Part shown: positions 51,593 to 60,679 of the stretch, in pieces
Position numbering within the stretch: the stretch's first letter is position 1
Layout of the letters: the number at the start of each line of letters is the position of its first letter
NCBI RefSeq assembly: GCF_030295995.1
Contig: NZ_AP027365.1
Location: forward strand, 1,796,066 to 1,860,065
DNA: 64,000 bases
Direction: 5' to 3'
DNA from: Thalassotalea hakodatensis
Lineage (GTDB): Bacteria; Pseudomonadota; Gammaproteobacteria; Enterobacterales; Alteromonadaceae
Notes under the pieces: model-generated
Told to the model about the DNA's origin: nothing
The model's input: the letters and a program-made list of their open reading frames with translations, nothing else
Database searches by the model: none
Made by a program: the position numbers and the translations under genes

Positions 51593-52370
51593 TAGTAATT
51601 GTTAGTAGTAATTAGATCTGTGCTTTGTTGCCTAAAAAGAAAGTCTTAGTAAGAATATACATGGTATGTAGCTTGGAGATAGCTAATCACTTAAAACCTC
51701 AAGATTGTAGTGGTCAACTAAAACTGGCCACCTTGTTATAAGTTTTCCAATACTTGTTCTCCGCCTCCTCTGGCATAAACCAACGTTATGCTGGTGTGGT
51801 CAGTAACGGTTATTATAACCAACAACATACTTCAGGTGAATAAGTTGGACTAGTTCTATTTGTCATATTAATAACTATTCAGTTATGGTGACCCTATCAC
51901 CTCTAATTTGGTGGCCAAATTTATTGTGTCACTATTATTGTGCCACTATAGGTGTCAAGGTAACTTTACTAGGAAATTTAGTAACTTTGCAAACTTTGAA
52001 AGGTTTTATATAAAAGCGTTTGGTGGATTTTTGTTTAAAATAAACGGAACACGGTTTTTAATAAATGGGTCGATGACACATGATTCTGACTTGTATTTGC
52101 GTCTGATACATATACGCAATGGTCTGGTTTTTGAACGATCATTTTAGGGAGTTTTCGGCAACATTTGAACAACATGCAAATGAGAAGATTAATACTAAAT
52201 GAGAATAGCTCTTACTTGCCATCGACTCCTAAAATTCGACTCTAATTAGTTTCCTACTTTACATTTTCTTACATAGTTATAACACATTCTGAACATTTTT
52301 AAATGTAGCCTCTAGCTACAATCAATCACTAACCAATACAAAAATTAGATTACTTTTTTAAAAGGACCTT
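51593..52370. other. Non-coding stretch with an IS relic
   Basis: Apart from the relic at 51710-51932 this 778-bp region shows no convincing gene. A plus-strand frame at 51908-52147 begins inside the relic, has no family features and an unlikely composition. The last 60 bp should hold the promoter of the outer-membrane protein gene. Confidence 0.5.
51710..51932 (-). mobile_element. Remnant of an unclassified insertion sequence
   Basis: Imperfect inverted ends of 23 bp, GTGGTCAACTAAAACTGGCC... at 51710 and its partial complement at 51910-51932 (16 of 23 matches), bracket about 220 bp. On the minus strand a frame at 51785-51714 reads PEEAENKYWKTYNKVASFS and stops inside the left end, as expected for the C terminus of a transposase. 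The rest of the element is lost. Family not determined. Confidence 0.5.
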
Positions 52371-52955
52371 ATGAAAAAACTATTATTTTTTACGCTTCTT
52401 GCCTCAACATACGCTACAACGGTGTGCGCTGAAGACAGTTGGTATATTGGCGCATTCTACAATACGCAAGAAATATCTCCTGTTCGAGATTTTAATTCTG
52501 CCGGATTCATTGCAGGTTATCAATATAATGAATACTTTGCTCTTGAAACTAGGTTTGCTGCAGGTACATCGGGTTACTCAGGTTCTTATGGCGGCACCAA
52601 ACCTGAAGGTAGCTATAAAGAAGATATTGACACACAAGCCTCTCTATTAATTAAGGCATCTTACCCTTTATTTGATTCATTTAAAGTGTATGGTTTAGCC
52701 GGTTATTCGAATACAAAACTGGAAATAAATGGTTTAGGACAAGATAAGGGGTCAGTGGGTACTATCACAGATGACCTCCCTTTCAAACGCAGTGAATCCG
52801 AAAGTGGCTTTAGCTATGGATTCGGTTTAGATTATCAAATAAACGCACAATTAAAAGTGTTCGTTGATTATCAAATTCTTCCTGATTTTGAACCTAATTC
52901 AAGTTTTTCTAGAAGCTGGAAGAGTACAACAATTGGTGTTAATTATTCTTTTTAA
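52371..52955 (+). CDS. Small outer-membrane beta-barrel protein
   Basis: The 194-residue protein has a signal peptide (KKLLFFTLLASTYATTVCA, cleavage after about residue 20). It then shows alternating strands typical of an eight-stranded barrel of the OmpA/OmpX-like porin family: WYIGAFYNTQ, FIAGYQYNEYFALETRFAAG, FKVYGLAGYSNTKLEI, FSYGFGLDYQI and the final TTIGVNYSF with terminal Phe. It should sit in the outer membrane. The ligand is unknown; homologues are often annotated as porin-family or outer-membrane beta-barrel proteins. AAAAGGACC precedes the ATG. It is the last gene of the insertion between the gltX repeats and stands alone. Confidence 0.88.
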   Translation: MKKLLFFTLLASTYATTVCAEDSWYIGAFYNTQEISPVRDFNSAGFIAGYQYNEYFALETRFAAGTSGYSGSYGGTKPEGSYKEDIDTQASLLIKASYPLFDSFKVYGLAGYSNTKLEINGLGQDKGSVGTITDDLPFKRSESESGFSYGFGLDYQINAQLKVFVDYQILPDFEPNSSFSRSWKSTTIGVNYSF

Positions 52956-52968
52956 AATGAATAGTATG

Positions 52969-53000
52969 GACACCCTTAGTTAATTCTTATGTAGGGTGTC
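52969..53000 (+). terminator. Hairpin after the outer-membrane protein gene
   Basis: Stem GACACCCT / AGGGTGTC, 16-base loop, 13 bp past the stop; weak T-tail (TGGTTAACTTTT). Possible terminator. Confidence 0.5.
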
Positions 53001-53026
53001 TGGTTAACTTTTAAAGTGAATTGTCT

Positions 53027-53060
53027 GTAATTGAGGCGCGAAAAGCGAATAGTTAATGTT
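53027..53060 (+). repeat. gltX 3'-end direct repeat, right copy (displaced)
   Basis: Repeats gltX bases 49416-49449 including the stop codon. No gltX sequence precedes it. It is followed after 14 bp by the terminator at 53075-53099. Confidence 0.92.
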
Positions 53061-53074
53061 GTTTATAATCACTT

Positions 53075-53099
53075 AAGCGCCTTTAATGGCGCTTTTTTT
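53075..53099 (+). terminator. Intrinsic terminator, probably the original gltX terminator
   Basis: Stem AAGCGCC / GGCGCTT with a loop of six, then seven T. It lies 14 bp behind the displaced gltX tail, and no terminator of this quality follows gltX itself. The remaining ~200 bp up to the acylase gene hold no gene. Confidence 0.88.
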
Positions 53100-53303
53100 G
53101 CAAAAAATTTAGTAAAAACAGGTAAACCAGTGTGTTGCTTGTTTTTAGTACGCCTGCAACGAGGAAAAAACATTATTCGCAAATATATCAAGCTGTTCTA
53201 AGATATTCCTAGGTTGTTCATTTTTATTTATTGTGCTAAATACTGGTACGATCAGATTAAAAATATAACAAATTAAAACGGATATTAGCTGGGGAGTTAG
53301 ATC

Positions 53304-55817
53304 GTGAAAGTTACCATTAAAAAGGCATTAAAGCCTGCCATCGCTATAGGTATAGCAAGTTTAGTTTCAGCCTGTGGCAACGATTATAAATATGAAAGTG
53401 TTAACCAATTAGCACCTGCGGAACCAGAAACACCTACACCACCAACAACTAAGGCACCTTTACCTACGTTTGCGCCTGAAGGTATGTTGTCAGCAAATAT
53501 ACGATGGACAGACTACGGTGTACCGCACGTTAAAGCCGACAATTTAGAAAGCTTGGCTTACGGGGTAGGTTATGCATACGCTAAAGATAATATTTGTATA
53601 CTTGCAGACCAAGTCGTGAAATATAATTCACAGCGTTCAATGTATTTCGGACCCGATTTAAATCCTGGTTCTGGTGATTCAGAACATCTTATCAATGACT
53701 TTGGTTACCTTGCTCTTGGCATTAGAAAACAGGCAGAGCAACACTTTAATGGTATGTCAGAAAATAGCCGCGCGCTGTTAACTGGCTATGCCGCTGGTTA
53801 TAACAAATATTTAAGTGATAACACCGACGACGTTGATTTAAGCTGTGCTGGGCAGCCTTGGTTACAACCTATCACCAACATAGATGTACTAACTTATTCT
53901 TTAGGTGTTGCATTATTACCCGGTGCTGCAAACTTTTTAGGCCCAATGTTTTTAGCTGCACCTCCTGGAGAAAGCTATTTACCTTACCCTAAAGCAGCGA
54001 GTGCTTCTGCAAGTTCAATCAAGTATGCACCAAAGGTGAAAATGCCAGAGCGTAATCCATTAGATTTAGGTTCTAATGGTTGGGGTTTAGGGAAAGATAA
54101 AACAGAAAATGGTAAAGGTATGGTATTGGCTAATCCTCATTTTCCACATACGGGGAACTTAAGATTTTGGCAGTTTCATAGCATTATTCCTGAGCATATG
54201 AATGTTATGGGAGGCTCTTTATCTGGTATGCCAGGCGTAGTGAATATTGGCTTTAATGATAATGTTGCATGGACTCATACTTTTTCGACCGCAGAGCATT
54301 TTGTGGTTTATCAATTGACCTTAGATGGATCTCTACCTGGTAACAATCAAGTCATTGATGGTGCTCCTCGAGCAATTGAAGAGCAAGAGCTTGTGATTGA
54401 TGTTGCTGTTGCGCCAGGTCAAACGATTAAGTTAGCGAAGAAAAGTTACTCAACGGTTCAAGGCCCGATGATCGTTGTACCAGGTAACTTTGAATGGTCA
54501 GCAAGTGGTGCCTATGCAATTAAAGACGCTAATTTAGGAAATTTTGATATTGTTGATCATTGGCTAGCGATGAATGTTGCTAGCAACATGGATGAATTTA
54601 AGCAGGCCTTTAAGTCACATGATGGCGTTATTTTTAATAATACGATGTCAGCTGATAAAGAAGGCAATGTCTTTTATATTGATGATTCAACCGTGCCTAA
54701 CCTATCTGATACCGCTATTCATGAGCTAACAACTAACCCATTACTGATTGGCGCTAAACAGCTTGCAGGGTTTACTGTTTTACCCGGTCATATTTCAGCA
54801 TTTGTTTATGAAGGGGCCGTACCGTACGATAACGCGCCAAAATATGAAGGAAGTGACTACGTACAAAACTCGAACGATAGTTTTTGGCTTACTAATGCCG
54901 AATCTCCTATTACGGGGGTTTCTCCATTATACGGCCAAGTAGGAAATCAACAGTCTTTACGTTCAAGAATGGCGCATAAGCTCTTAGCTGATGCAGCTGG
55001 AGACGATGGATTATTTACTATCGAGGAAGTAGAAAATGCATTGCTTGGTAATCGTAATTATTTAGGTGAAGCGGTATTAACGGATCTATTAGCTGCATGT
55101 ACCGAGCAAGGTAGCACACCAGTAAATGGCACGGATATTAGCGCAGGTTGTGGTGCTTTATCGGCATGGGATGGCACAATGAACTTAAACAGTAGTGCAG
55201 CTCACTTGTTTAGAGAGTTTGCATTTCAATTTTCGACTAGCCCTCAGTGGTCTGTGCCTTTTAATGTAGAAGACCCCATAAATACACCAAATACACTTGC
55301 TTCAAATACCACTATTTTAGCGCACTTTGCCACGGCGATTGAAAAAGTAGAACAAGCCGGAATCGCCTTAGATGCAACGCTTGGTCAGGTGCAGTTTGTT
55401 GAGCGTAGCTTACCTAACGGACAAGCGTCAGGTGTTAAATATCCTTGGGGTGGAGCGCATAATATTGAAGGTGGTTTTAATGTCTTTAATAACCGTCGTC
55501 ATACGGCAAATAATGGTACGTTATTACCAAATCATGGCTATGAAACACAAGACAATACTTCAATCTTAAGTACAGAAGCTGGTGGTTATCATATTGGATA
55601 CGGTAGTAGCTGGATGACCGTAGTAAACTTTACGGATGAAGGACCTAAAGCGAAAGGGTTATTAACGTACTCGCAGTCTAGAGCTTACGGTACTGAACAT
55701 AGTGCTGATCAAACTCAGCTTTATTCAATGGAGCCGCAGCTTAGGCCGTTACGATTTACTGAGTCAGAAATTGAAGCGAATAAAATTAACGAAATTACTA
55801 TTACAAACGCACAATAA
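53304..55817 (+). CDS. Penicillin acylase family lipoprotein (Ntn hydrolase; possible acyl-homoserine-lactone acylase)
   Basis: The 837-residue protein is an N-terminal-nucleophile amidase. A lipoprotein signal ends in LVSACG (Cys24). A proline/threonine-rich linker (about 38-52) leads to the alpha chain. The autocatalytic site GSNGWGLG places the beta-chain nucleophile at Ser257, followed by MVLANPHFP, the usual family block. Both chains are full length. The family hydrolyses amides such as penicillins, aculeacin or N-acyl-homoserine lactones; the SNGW/NPHFP arrangement resembles the PvdQ/aculeacin-acylase group. Membrane anchoring is unusual for these periplasmic enzymes. The start is GTG with GGGGAG upstream. 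The gene ends at a bidirectional terminator. The substrate is unknown. Confidence 0.92.
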   Translation: MKVTIKKALKPAIAIGIASLVSACGNDYKYESVNQLAPAEPETPTPPTTKAPLPTFAPEGMLSANIRWTDYGVPHVKADNLESLAYGVGYAYAKDNICILADQVVKYNSQRSMYFGPDLNPGSGDSEHLINDFGYLALGIRKQAEQHFNGMSENSRALLTGYAAGYNKYLSDNTDDVDLSCAGQPWLQPITNIDVLTYSLGVALLPGAANFLGPMFLAAPPGESYLPYPKAASASASSIKYAPKVKMPERNPLDLGSNGWGLGKDKTENGKGMVLANPHFPHTGNLRFWQFHSIIPEHMNVMGGSLSGMPGVVNIGFNDNVAWTHTFSTAEHFVVYQLTLDGSLPGNNQVIDGAPRAIEEQELVIDVAVAPGQTIKLAKKSYSTVQGPMIVVPGNFEWSASGAYAIKDANLGNFDIVDHWLAMNVASNMDEFKQAFKSHDGVIFNNTMSADKEGNVFYIDDSTVPNLSDTAIHELTTNPLLIGAKQLAGFTVLPGHISAFVYEGAVPYDNAPKYEGSDYVQNSNDSFWLTNAESPITGVSPLYGQVGNQQSLRSRMAHKLLADAAGDDGLFTIEEVENALLGNRNYLGEAVLTDLLAACTEQGSTPVNGTDISAGCGALSAWDGTMNLNSSAAHLFREFAFQFSTSPQWSVPFNVEDPINTPNTLASNTTILAHFATAIEKVEQAGIALDATLGQVQFVERSLPNGQASGVKYPWGGAHNIEGGFNVFNNRRHTANNGTLLPNHGYETQDNTSILSTEAGGYHIGYGSSWMTVVNFTDEGPKAKGLLTYSQSRAYGTEHSADQTQLYSMEPQLRPLRFTESEIEANKINEITITNAQ

Positions 55818-55831
55818 AATTTAATAACGCA

Positions 55832-55862
55832 TAAAAAACGAGTGCTAGTCACTCGTTTTTTT
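55832..55862. terminator. Bidirectional terminator between convergent genes
   Basis: Stem AAAAAACGAGTG / CACTCGTTTTTT with a CTAGT loop. The stop codon of the minus-strand gene (TAG, 55847-55845) lies in the loop. Confidence 0.92.
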
Positions 55863-56309
55863 ATGTTTGTTGATAAAAATATTACAATCACCAGAATGGG
55901 TATTGTCAATGAGGTATTGAATTTTCCATTGTTGATCGGTATGGATTAGTTGAAAACTATTTACACCACAATGGCTTAATTTACCATCAATATAAAAAGC
56001 ATAGGGTGTCCAAACACTGGCTAGGTTATCACTCACATGTACCGAATAAGAAAACAGTTTTTCATCTAAATATTTATCGGATGTATCAACAAACTGCGCA
56101 AACTTTGGTAGTGCAGAGAGTGTTACAACGTTTTCCATTGTAACTCTTTCCAGGTGAGCGCCTTTCGTAAATTGCGCCATTAACTTATCACCGTCATGTT
56201 CACGCATTGCGTCAAATAAGTGATTAATTGGTTTTAACGCACCATTTTCTTGCGCAGAAATTTGAGTTGTCATAAGTAAAGACAGCAGAGGTAGGAAGGT
56301 ATATTTCAT
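55845..56309 (-). CDS. Secreted NTF2-like/lumazine-binding-type protein
   Basis: The 154-residue protein has a signal peptide (residues 1-19, cleavage near ISA-QE) and one cone-shaped NTF2-like domain. The N-terminal helix HLFDAMREHDGDKLMAQF and the strands LASVWTPYAFYIDGKLSHCGVNSFQLIHTDQQWKIQYL match this broad fold in order. No catalytic set can be named; family members are often ligand-binding or of unknown function. It is predicted to be periplasmic. It runs convergently to the acylase gene and shares its terminator; the stop codon sits in the terminator loop. Function not assigned. Confidence 0.78.
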   Translation of the reverse strand: MKYTFLPLLSLLMTTQISAQENGALKPINHLFDAMREHDGDKLMAQFTKGAHLERVTMENVVTLSALPKFAQFVDTSDKYLDEKLFSYSVHVSDNLASVWTPYAFYIDGKLSHCGVNSFQLIHTDQQWKIQYLIDNTHSGDCNIFINKHKKTSD

Positions 56310-56444
56310 TGATTGTCCTTTTTATTGTTTGTTTTTTATAGTAATCGATCATCACAAAAGTTAAATAGCGAAAGCATATGCATTTGTAACGAGTTATAAT
56401 GACTAGGTAATCGTTTAAGTATTGTAATATATAAGGTAATAATT

Positions 56445-57785
56445 TTGCATTTTAATGACTTTGGTTTTGACAAACGTTTAATGTCTACAATAGAGCATTT
56501 AGGTTTTGAACAACCAACAGATATTCAACACCAAGCAATACCGTTAGCAATGCAGGGGCATGATTTAATAGCCTCAAGCAAAACGGGCTCAGGAAAAACA
56601 CTAGCGTTTATATTGCCTGCAATGCATAGAATTTCTAAAATGCGTGCGCTTTCTAAGAAAGATCCAAGAGTGGTGATATTGACGCCAACACGCGAGTTGG
56701 CGAAGCAAGTATTCAATCAGCTTCGCTTATTCACAAGTGGTAGTGCGTTTAAAGCAGCGTTGATCCTTGGAGGTGAAAACTTTAATGACCAAGTAAAGGT
56801 ATTAGAGAAAGATCCGCATTTTGTTGTCGCTACGCCAGGCCGTTTAACGGATCATTTAACCAAAGGACATTTTTATTTAAATGGTTTAGAAATGTTAATT
56901 CTTGATGAAGCTGATCGTATGCTGGATTTAGGTTTCTCAAAAGAATTAAATCTTATAAATGATCGCGCCGATCATCGAAAACGCCAAACATTAATGTTTT
57001 CAGCAACATTAGATCATGCACAAGTAAATGAATTTGCTTTAAAGCTTTTAAATAAACCTAAACGAGTTGCAATAGGCGCTGCCCATACTGAGCATAAAGA
57101 TATTAATAAACGCTTTTACTTAGCAGATAACCTTGACCAAAAACAAGTATTGTTAACGCACTTTCTCTCGAAAGAAATATCACAACAGTTGATTATATTT
57201 ACTGCGACACGTTCAGATACGGAAAGGTTAGCGACCGAATTAGAACAGCAAGGACACAATACTGTTGCCTTAAGCGGCGAGTTATCGCAAAGCAAGCGTA
57301 ACCAAATTATGGAAAGTTTTGCTAAAGGGCAGCATAAAATATTGATCACTACAGATCTTGCCTCAAGAGGCTTAGACTTAACCAATGTTTCTCACGTCAT
57401 TAATTTTGATTTACCTAAACATACTGAAGAATTTGTTCACCGAATAGGGCGAACTGGCCGCGCTGGTAATAAAGGTGATGCCATTTCATTTGTTGGACCG
57501 AAAGATTGGTTAAGTTTTAAAAATATAGAAGCTTTTTTACAACAGTCATTTACCTTTTCAACAGTTGAAGGTATTAACGTTAAATTTTCTGGTCTAAAAC
57601 CGAAAAAAGCGAGTAATGCAAAAAATAAAGTCAATAAGCCGAAACAAGAAAAAGCCGCAGTTAAAAAATTACCACCCAAAAAAGTAAGAAAAGTTAACTT
57701 TGAAAAAGATGTTGGTGATTTACCTATATTGAAACATAGCCGTGTAAAGTCTTATAATGACATTGATCGTGATGATGAAGGTTGA
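56445..57785 (+). CDS. DEAD-box ATP-dependent RNA helicase (SrmB-like)
   Basis: The complete 446-residue helicase carries all motifs: Q motif with F and Q (FEQPTDIQHQAIP), motif I SSKTGSGKT, motif II LDEADRMLD, motif III SAT, motif V TDLASRGLD and motif VI HRIGRTGRAG. The C-terminal ~75 residues are basic, with KKASNAKNKV and KKLPPKKVRK stretches, as in SrmB and other assembly helicases. RxLD-type spacing and FSKEL resemble SrmB, which helps 50S assembly, but RhlE remains possible. The start is TTG at 56445 directly before HFNDFGFD, where the helicase domain begins; no ATG fits. It may be transcribed with the following two small genes. It is a different gene from the partial helicase at the left edge. 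Confidence 0.93.
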   Translation: MHFNDFGFDKRLMSTIEHLGFEQPTDIQHQAIPLAMQGHDLIASSKTGSGKTLAFILPAMHRISKMRALSKKDPRVVILTPTRELAKQVFNQLRLFTSGSAFKAALILGGENFNDQVKVLEKDPHFVVATPGRLTDHLTKGHFYLNGLEMLILDEADRMLDLGFSKELNLINDRADHRKRQTLMFSATLDHAQVNEFALKLLNKPKRVAIGAAHTEHKDINKRFYLADNLDQKQVLLTHFLSKEISQQLIIFTATRSDTERLATELEQQGHNTVALSGELSQSKRNQIMESFAKGQHKILITTDLASRGLDLTNVSHVINFDLPKHTEEFVHRIGRTGRAGNKGDAISFVGPKDWLSFKNIEAFLQQSFTFSTVEGINVKFSGLKPKKASNAKNKVNKPKQEKAAVKKLPPKKVRKVNFEKDVGDLPILKHSRVKSYNDIDRDDEG

Positions 57786-57835
57786 GGAACAACCTCTCAT
57801 CACTTAAGTATTTTTTAAAGTCATGAGGTATGAAA

Positions 57836-58126
57836 ATGGCAAGGAAGTTCGAAATCATAGAAAAAGACTGGTACAAACGCCGCACAATATTGGGTAAAGA
57901 TATAAAGCCAGTGCATGTAGCGATACCTGATTATCAGCCGGTTCACAATTATATTTGTAATATGATTGTTAGTTATGATGACGATTCATTAAAAACCTTG
58001 ATTGCTCGCGTGTTGTATAATGAATTAACGAGTAAGTGGACTGTCGATGGTATGGAAGTTTCGGTAACGGTCATCGAAATGTCTAACGAAAATGCCGGCG
58101 ATATGTTTAATCGACAAGTAGGTTAA
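57836..58126 (+). CDS. Hypothetical protein, 96 residues
   Basis: I do not recognise this small soluble protein. An ATG at 57830 is only one base behind a GAGG site; the ATG at 57836 has that site seven bases upstream and is the better start (MARKFEIIEKDW). The protein is mixed alpha/beta with no membrane segment. The N-terminal basic segment (KDWYKRRTILGKDIKPVHVAIP) and later DDDSLKTLIARVLYNEL helix are the main features. It follows the helicase by 50 bp and precedes the GFA-family gene by two bases, so it is probably in the same transcript. Function unknown. Confidence 0.75.
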   Translation: MARKFEIIEKDWYKRRTILGKDIKPVHVAIPDYQPVHNYICNMIVSYDDDSLKTLIARVLYNELTSKWTVDGMEVSVTVIEMSNENAGDMFNRQVG

Positions 58127-58128
58127 GT

Positions 58129-58536
58129 ATGGCAAATACGGCTAGCTGTTTGTGTGGGAAAATAACTTTTTTTGTGCAAGAGTTTATGTCGGCTGTGGCT
58201 CATTGTCATTGTACTATGTGTCGTAAATTTCATGGTGCGGCATTTTCTACTTTTGCAGAGGTTAGCCTTAACCATATTACTTTTACTCGTGGTGAAGCGT
58301 TGCTTCAAAGCTACGTTGCCGATAATAACAGTGTAAGAAAATTCTGCAAATGTTGTGGGTCAAGTCTGATCTTCGAATCAGCATTTAATCGCTCAGATAA
58401 TACCATTGAAGTGGCACTCGCAGCGTTTGATCATATTGAAACGATAAAGCCTAACGCACATATTTATGTCGCAAATAAAGCGCCATGGTTTGAAATCACA
58501 GACAACATACCTCAATTTAAACATTTTAGAGTATAA
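58129..58536 (+). CDS. GFA-family (glutathione-dependent formaldehyde-activating-like) zinc protein
   Basis: The 135-residue protein has the GFA/CENP-V fold with its zinc cysteines: CLCG near the start (residues 8-11), HCHCTMCR (about 25-32), and CKCCGS (about 69-74). In well-studied members two zinc ions bind and glutathione conjugates with formaldehyde, but most members, including this one, have no proven activity. It is cytosolic and of normal length. The ATG comes two bases after the previous stop (TAAGTATGG), so it is translationally coupled to the hypothetical gene. Its role is not assigned beyond the family. Confidence 0.88.
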   Translation: MANTASCLCGKITFFVQEFMSAVAHCHCTMCRKFHGAAFSTFAEVSLNHITFTRGEALLQSYVADNNSVRKFCKCCGSSLIFESAFNRSDNTIEVALAAFDHIETIKPNAHIYVANKAPWFEITDNIPQFKHFRV

Positions 58537-58580
58537 AATTTACAATCGGTGTAACTTAACACCGGCTGCTGATGTAAGGG

Positions 58581-60107
58581 TTAGGTGGTGGCTACAAAAT
58601 TACCATGAAATCCTAATGGTATATGGTAGGGTAGCCAAGCTCGACAAACAGGGCCATTTGATAGCTCTTTCACATCAAAAATATTTAAACAGGTTCTTTT
58701 AGACGGTACATGTAAGGCTGTACCTAGTAAATAACCTTCACCTTCTTTATTTGTTGGGCTAACGGCAATATGTTCTTCTACTAGAAAGTCTTTACCGTAA
58801 ATATATTGCTGAATCTTTCCATTTGAAACATGGTAGTTAGAAATAGTATCATTCCAAAGCATTGTTTCTGTTGAGCCAATGGTATAAAGCTCATGGTTTC
58901 TCAAACCAACCTTTGTCTCATTAATACGTGGAAATTCGCTATTTTCCCCGATGTAGTCATGCTGCACTGTGCCATTGGGCTTTAAAGTAAACAATGTTGT
59001 TTTAGCAGTACTTAAAGATGTTGGATTTAAGCCTTTCATTAGCGTATTCATGTGATGTAAAACATCAACACTTGAATACAAACTGGCATCAAAGTGAATG
59101 CTGCCATCGCTTTCCTCCCAAGCATTTCCATAATGAAAAGCAAACCCTGACGGTAGGTCAAAACATTTCTTTAACGTTAAGGTAGCTTTATCGACGACTA
59201 AAACCTGCATGGGTAATGCATCGTTAAATTCAATTGCATTGAAAAAGCCTGATGTTGTATTGTTTTTTTCTAATGAGGGTAAAATAAGTAAAATATGTTT
59301 ATGGGTTATCAGGAAGTCATGCAACATACCACCGCGATAGCTAGTTTTTATTAAATTAACATTGCGAGTAATGCCTTTGGCATTTAACTGATAAAGCACA
59401 ATGTGACCGGTATGTGACATACCGAAATTCCAGATATCACCATTAGCTTCAACTTTTGGATGTGCTGAAAATGCCAAACCTTTTAGAGTATTGCCGTAAT
59501 CGCTATTTTTTCCTAAGTTAACGTATTCTAAAGTGCTAAGATCTTCTTTTGAAATCGCAACAGGTGAGCCTGCTTCCCATAACGCCCATAATTCACCGTT
59601 AACGGGAATGATATTTGTGTTTGCGGTATTTATCGTTTCAGGTGTAGAGACGGGCAAGCTATTAGCTACTCGACTATCTGGCCCAGAATATAGAAATTTA
59701 CCCACTTGTTGCTCTTGTTGATATTTATGAGTCTTTACGAACTTTCCTCGATGATAAATTTCTCCATTGTTAAAATGAAAATCTTGGATCATGCCATCGC
59801 CTTCAAACAAATGCTGATATCGTTGTTGGCCTCGTTCAAATAACGCAGCACCATTACGATAAAAGTTGCCTTTAATATCTTTGGGAATCGTACCTTCTAT
59901 GGTTAAGCGTGTTTTAGAGAATTCCTGATGGGTTCCCTGAAAGCCGATAAGTTTCGGGTTATTAAGCAGTGCTTTATCAAATAAAGCTTTATTTTCAGCG
60001 AGCGAGTCTATTTCTTGTAGCATAAACGCTGCAATAGACTCTGTTGTTGGTAGCATGGTTGTGGCTGCTCCCACAACTAAAGACTTTAATGCTTGGCGTC
60101 GTTCCAT
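58581..60107 (-). CDS. Carotenoid oxygenase family protein, probably Tat-exported
   Basis: The 508-residue protein belongs to the carotenoid cleavage dioxygenase/RPE65 family, seven-bladed propellers with an iron held by four histidines. Candidate ligands are in FSAHPKV, LHDFLITHKH, FAFHYGNAWEE and the C-terminal GFHGNFV. The signature FYRNGAALFERG...HLFEGDGMIQDFHF near the N terminus is typical. The start MERRQALKSLVVGAA has a twin-arginine signal, so export after folding with iron is likely, which is uncommon for the family. The substrate could be a carotenoid, a stilbene or another apolar alkene. It forms an operon with the upstream DUF2141 gene, divergent from a LytTR regulator. Confidence 0.92.
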   Translation of the reverse strand: MERRQALKSLVVGAATTMLPTTESIAAFMLQEIDSLAENKALFDKALLNNPKLIGFQGTHQEFSKTRLTIEGTIPKDIKGNFYRNGAALFERGQQRYQHLFEGDGMIQDFHFNNGEIYHRGKFVKTHKYQQEQQVGKFLYSGPDSRVANSLPVSTPETINTANTNIIPVNGELWALWEAGSPVAISKEDLSTLEYVNLGKNSDYGNTLKGLAFSAHPKVEANGDIWNFGMSHTGHIVLYQLNAKGITRNVNLIKTSYRGGMLHDFLITHKHILLILPSLEKNNTTSGFFNAIEFNDALPMQVLVVDKATLTLKKCFDLPSGFAFHYGNAWEESDGSIHFDASLYSSVDVLHHMNTLMKGLNPTSLSTAKTTLFTLKPNGTVQHDYIGENSEFPRINETKVGLRNHELYTIGSTETMLWNDTISNYHVSNGKIQQYIYGKDFLVEEHIAVSPTNKEGEGYLLGTALHVPSKRTCLNIFDVKELSNGPVCRAWLPYHIPLGFHGNFVATT

Positions 60108-60117
60108 TGTTAACCCC

Positions 60118-60537
60118 TTAGTAGATGACTGTAGAGTGGGTGATTACATCACTATCGACAATACTCACTTTCATATCCTGATACTTGGCTGGGCCGAAAT
60201 TTCCTTTTGCATTATTTGAGTAACCGTAGCCTTCTGTTGGAATGCCAATTAAGTTAGTAGCTAATTGGTTATCGCTATTTTCATCGTGAAAATAACGAAT
60301 GGCATATTCACCATTTTCTAAGTTGCTAAAGGTGAGTATCAGCGTGCCTTCTTTCGCCATTGATTGTTGAGCCATCATTGGCTTATTAGCTTGATAATTT
60401 GATTCACCCTTAAACAGTTGCGCCAATATTTTACCTTGATTACTTTTGACTTCTCGAATTTCTAATTGCAAAGAGTGGCTAAAAACATTTGCTGATAAAG
60501 TCAATAATGTTGTGGCAATTGTTAGTTTAATTTTCAT
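60118..60537 (-). CDS. DUF2141 family secreted protein
   Basis: The 139-residue protein has a signal peptide (residues 1-20, SANVFS-HS) and one immunoglobulin-like beta domain of the DUF2141 type. Conserved blocks are GKILAQLF, LENGEYAIRYFHDENSDNQLATNLIGIPTEGYGYSNNA and a GNFGPAKYQD turn near the end. The function of the family is unknown; members are often encoded beside carotenoid or terpenoid genes in Bacteroidetes and Proteobacteria. It is the first gene of the pair with the carotenoid oxygenase (ten bases apart), with a CTCTCC-complement ribosome-binding site (GGAGAG). Its divergent neighbour is the LytTR regulator, 142 bp away. Confidence 0.88.
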   Translation of the reverse strand: MKIKLTIATTLLTLSANVFSHSLQLEIREVKSNQGKILAQLFKGESNYQANKPMMAQQSMAKEGTLILTFSNLENGEYAIRYFHDENSDNQLATNLIGIPTEGYGYSNNAKGNFGPAKYQDMKVSIVDSDVITHSTVIY

Positions 60538-60679
60538 TTTCTCTCCAGAATGTTAATTTAAGATTTGTGTATTACTTGTGTCTAAAAAGACGTTAAAATG
60601 AAAGTTAATTAACAACGAGTAAACATTCGTTTAGCATGACAATTACTACGTGAATTAAACATAAAAGGAAGAAAACGAT

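Noticed and set aside
51908..52147. 79-residue frame after the IS relic
   Set aside because: Starts inside the relic's end, has odd composition and no recognisable motif; treated as chance.
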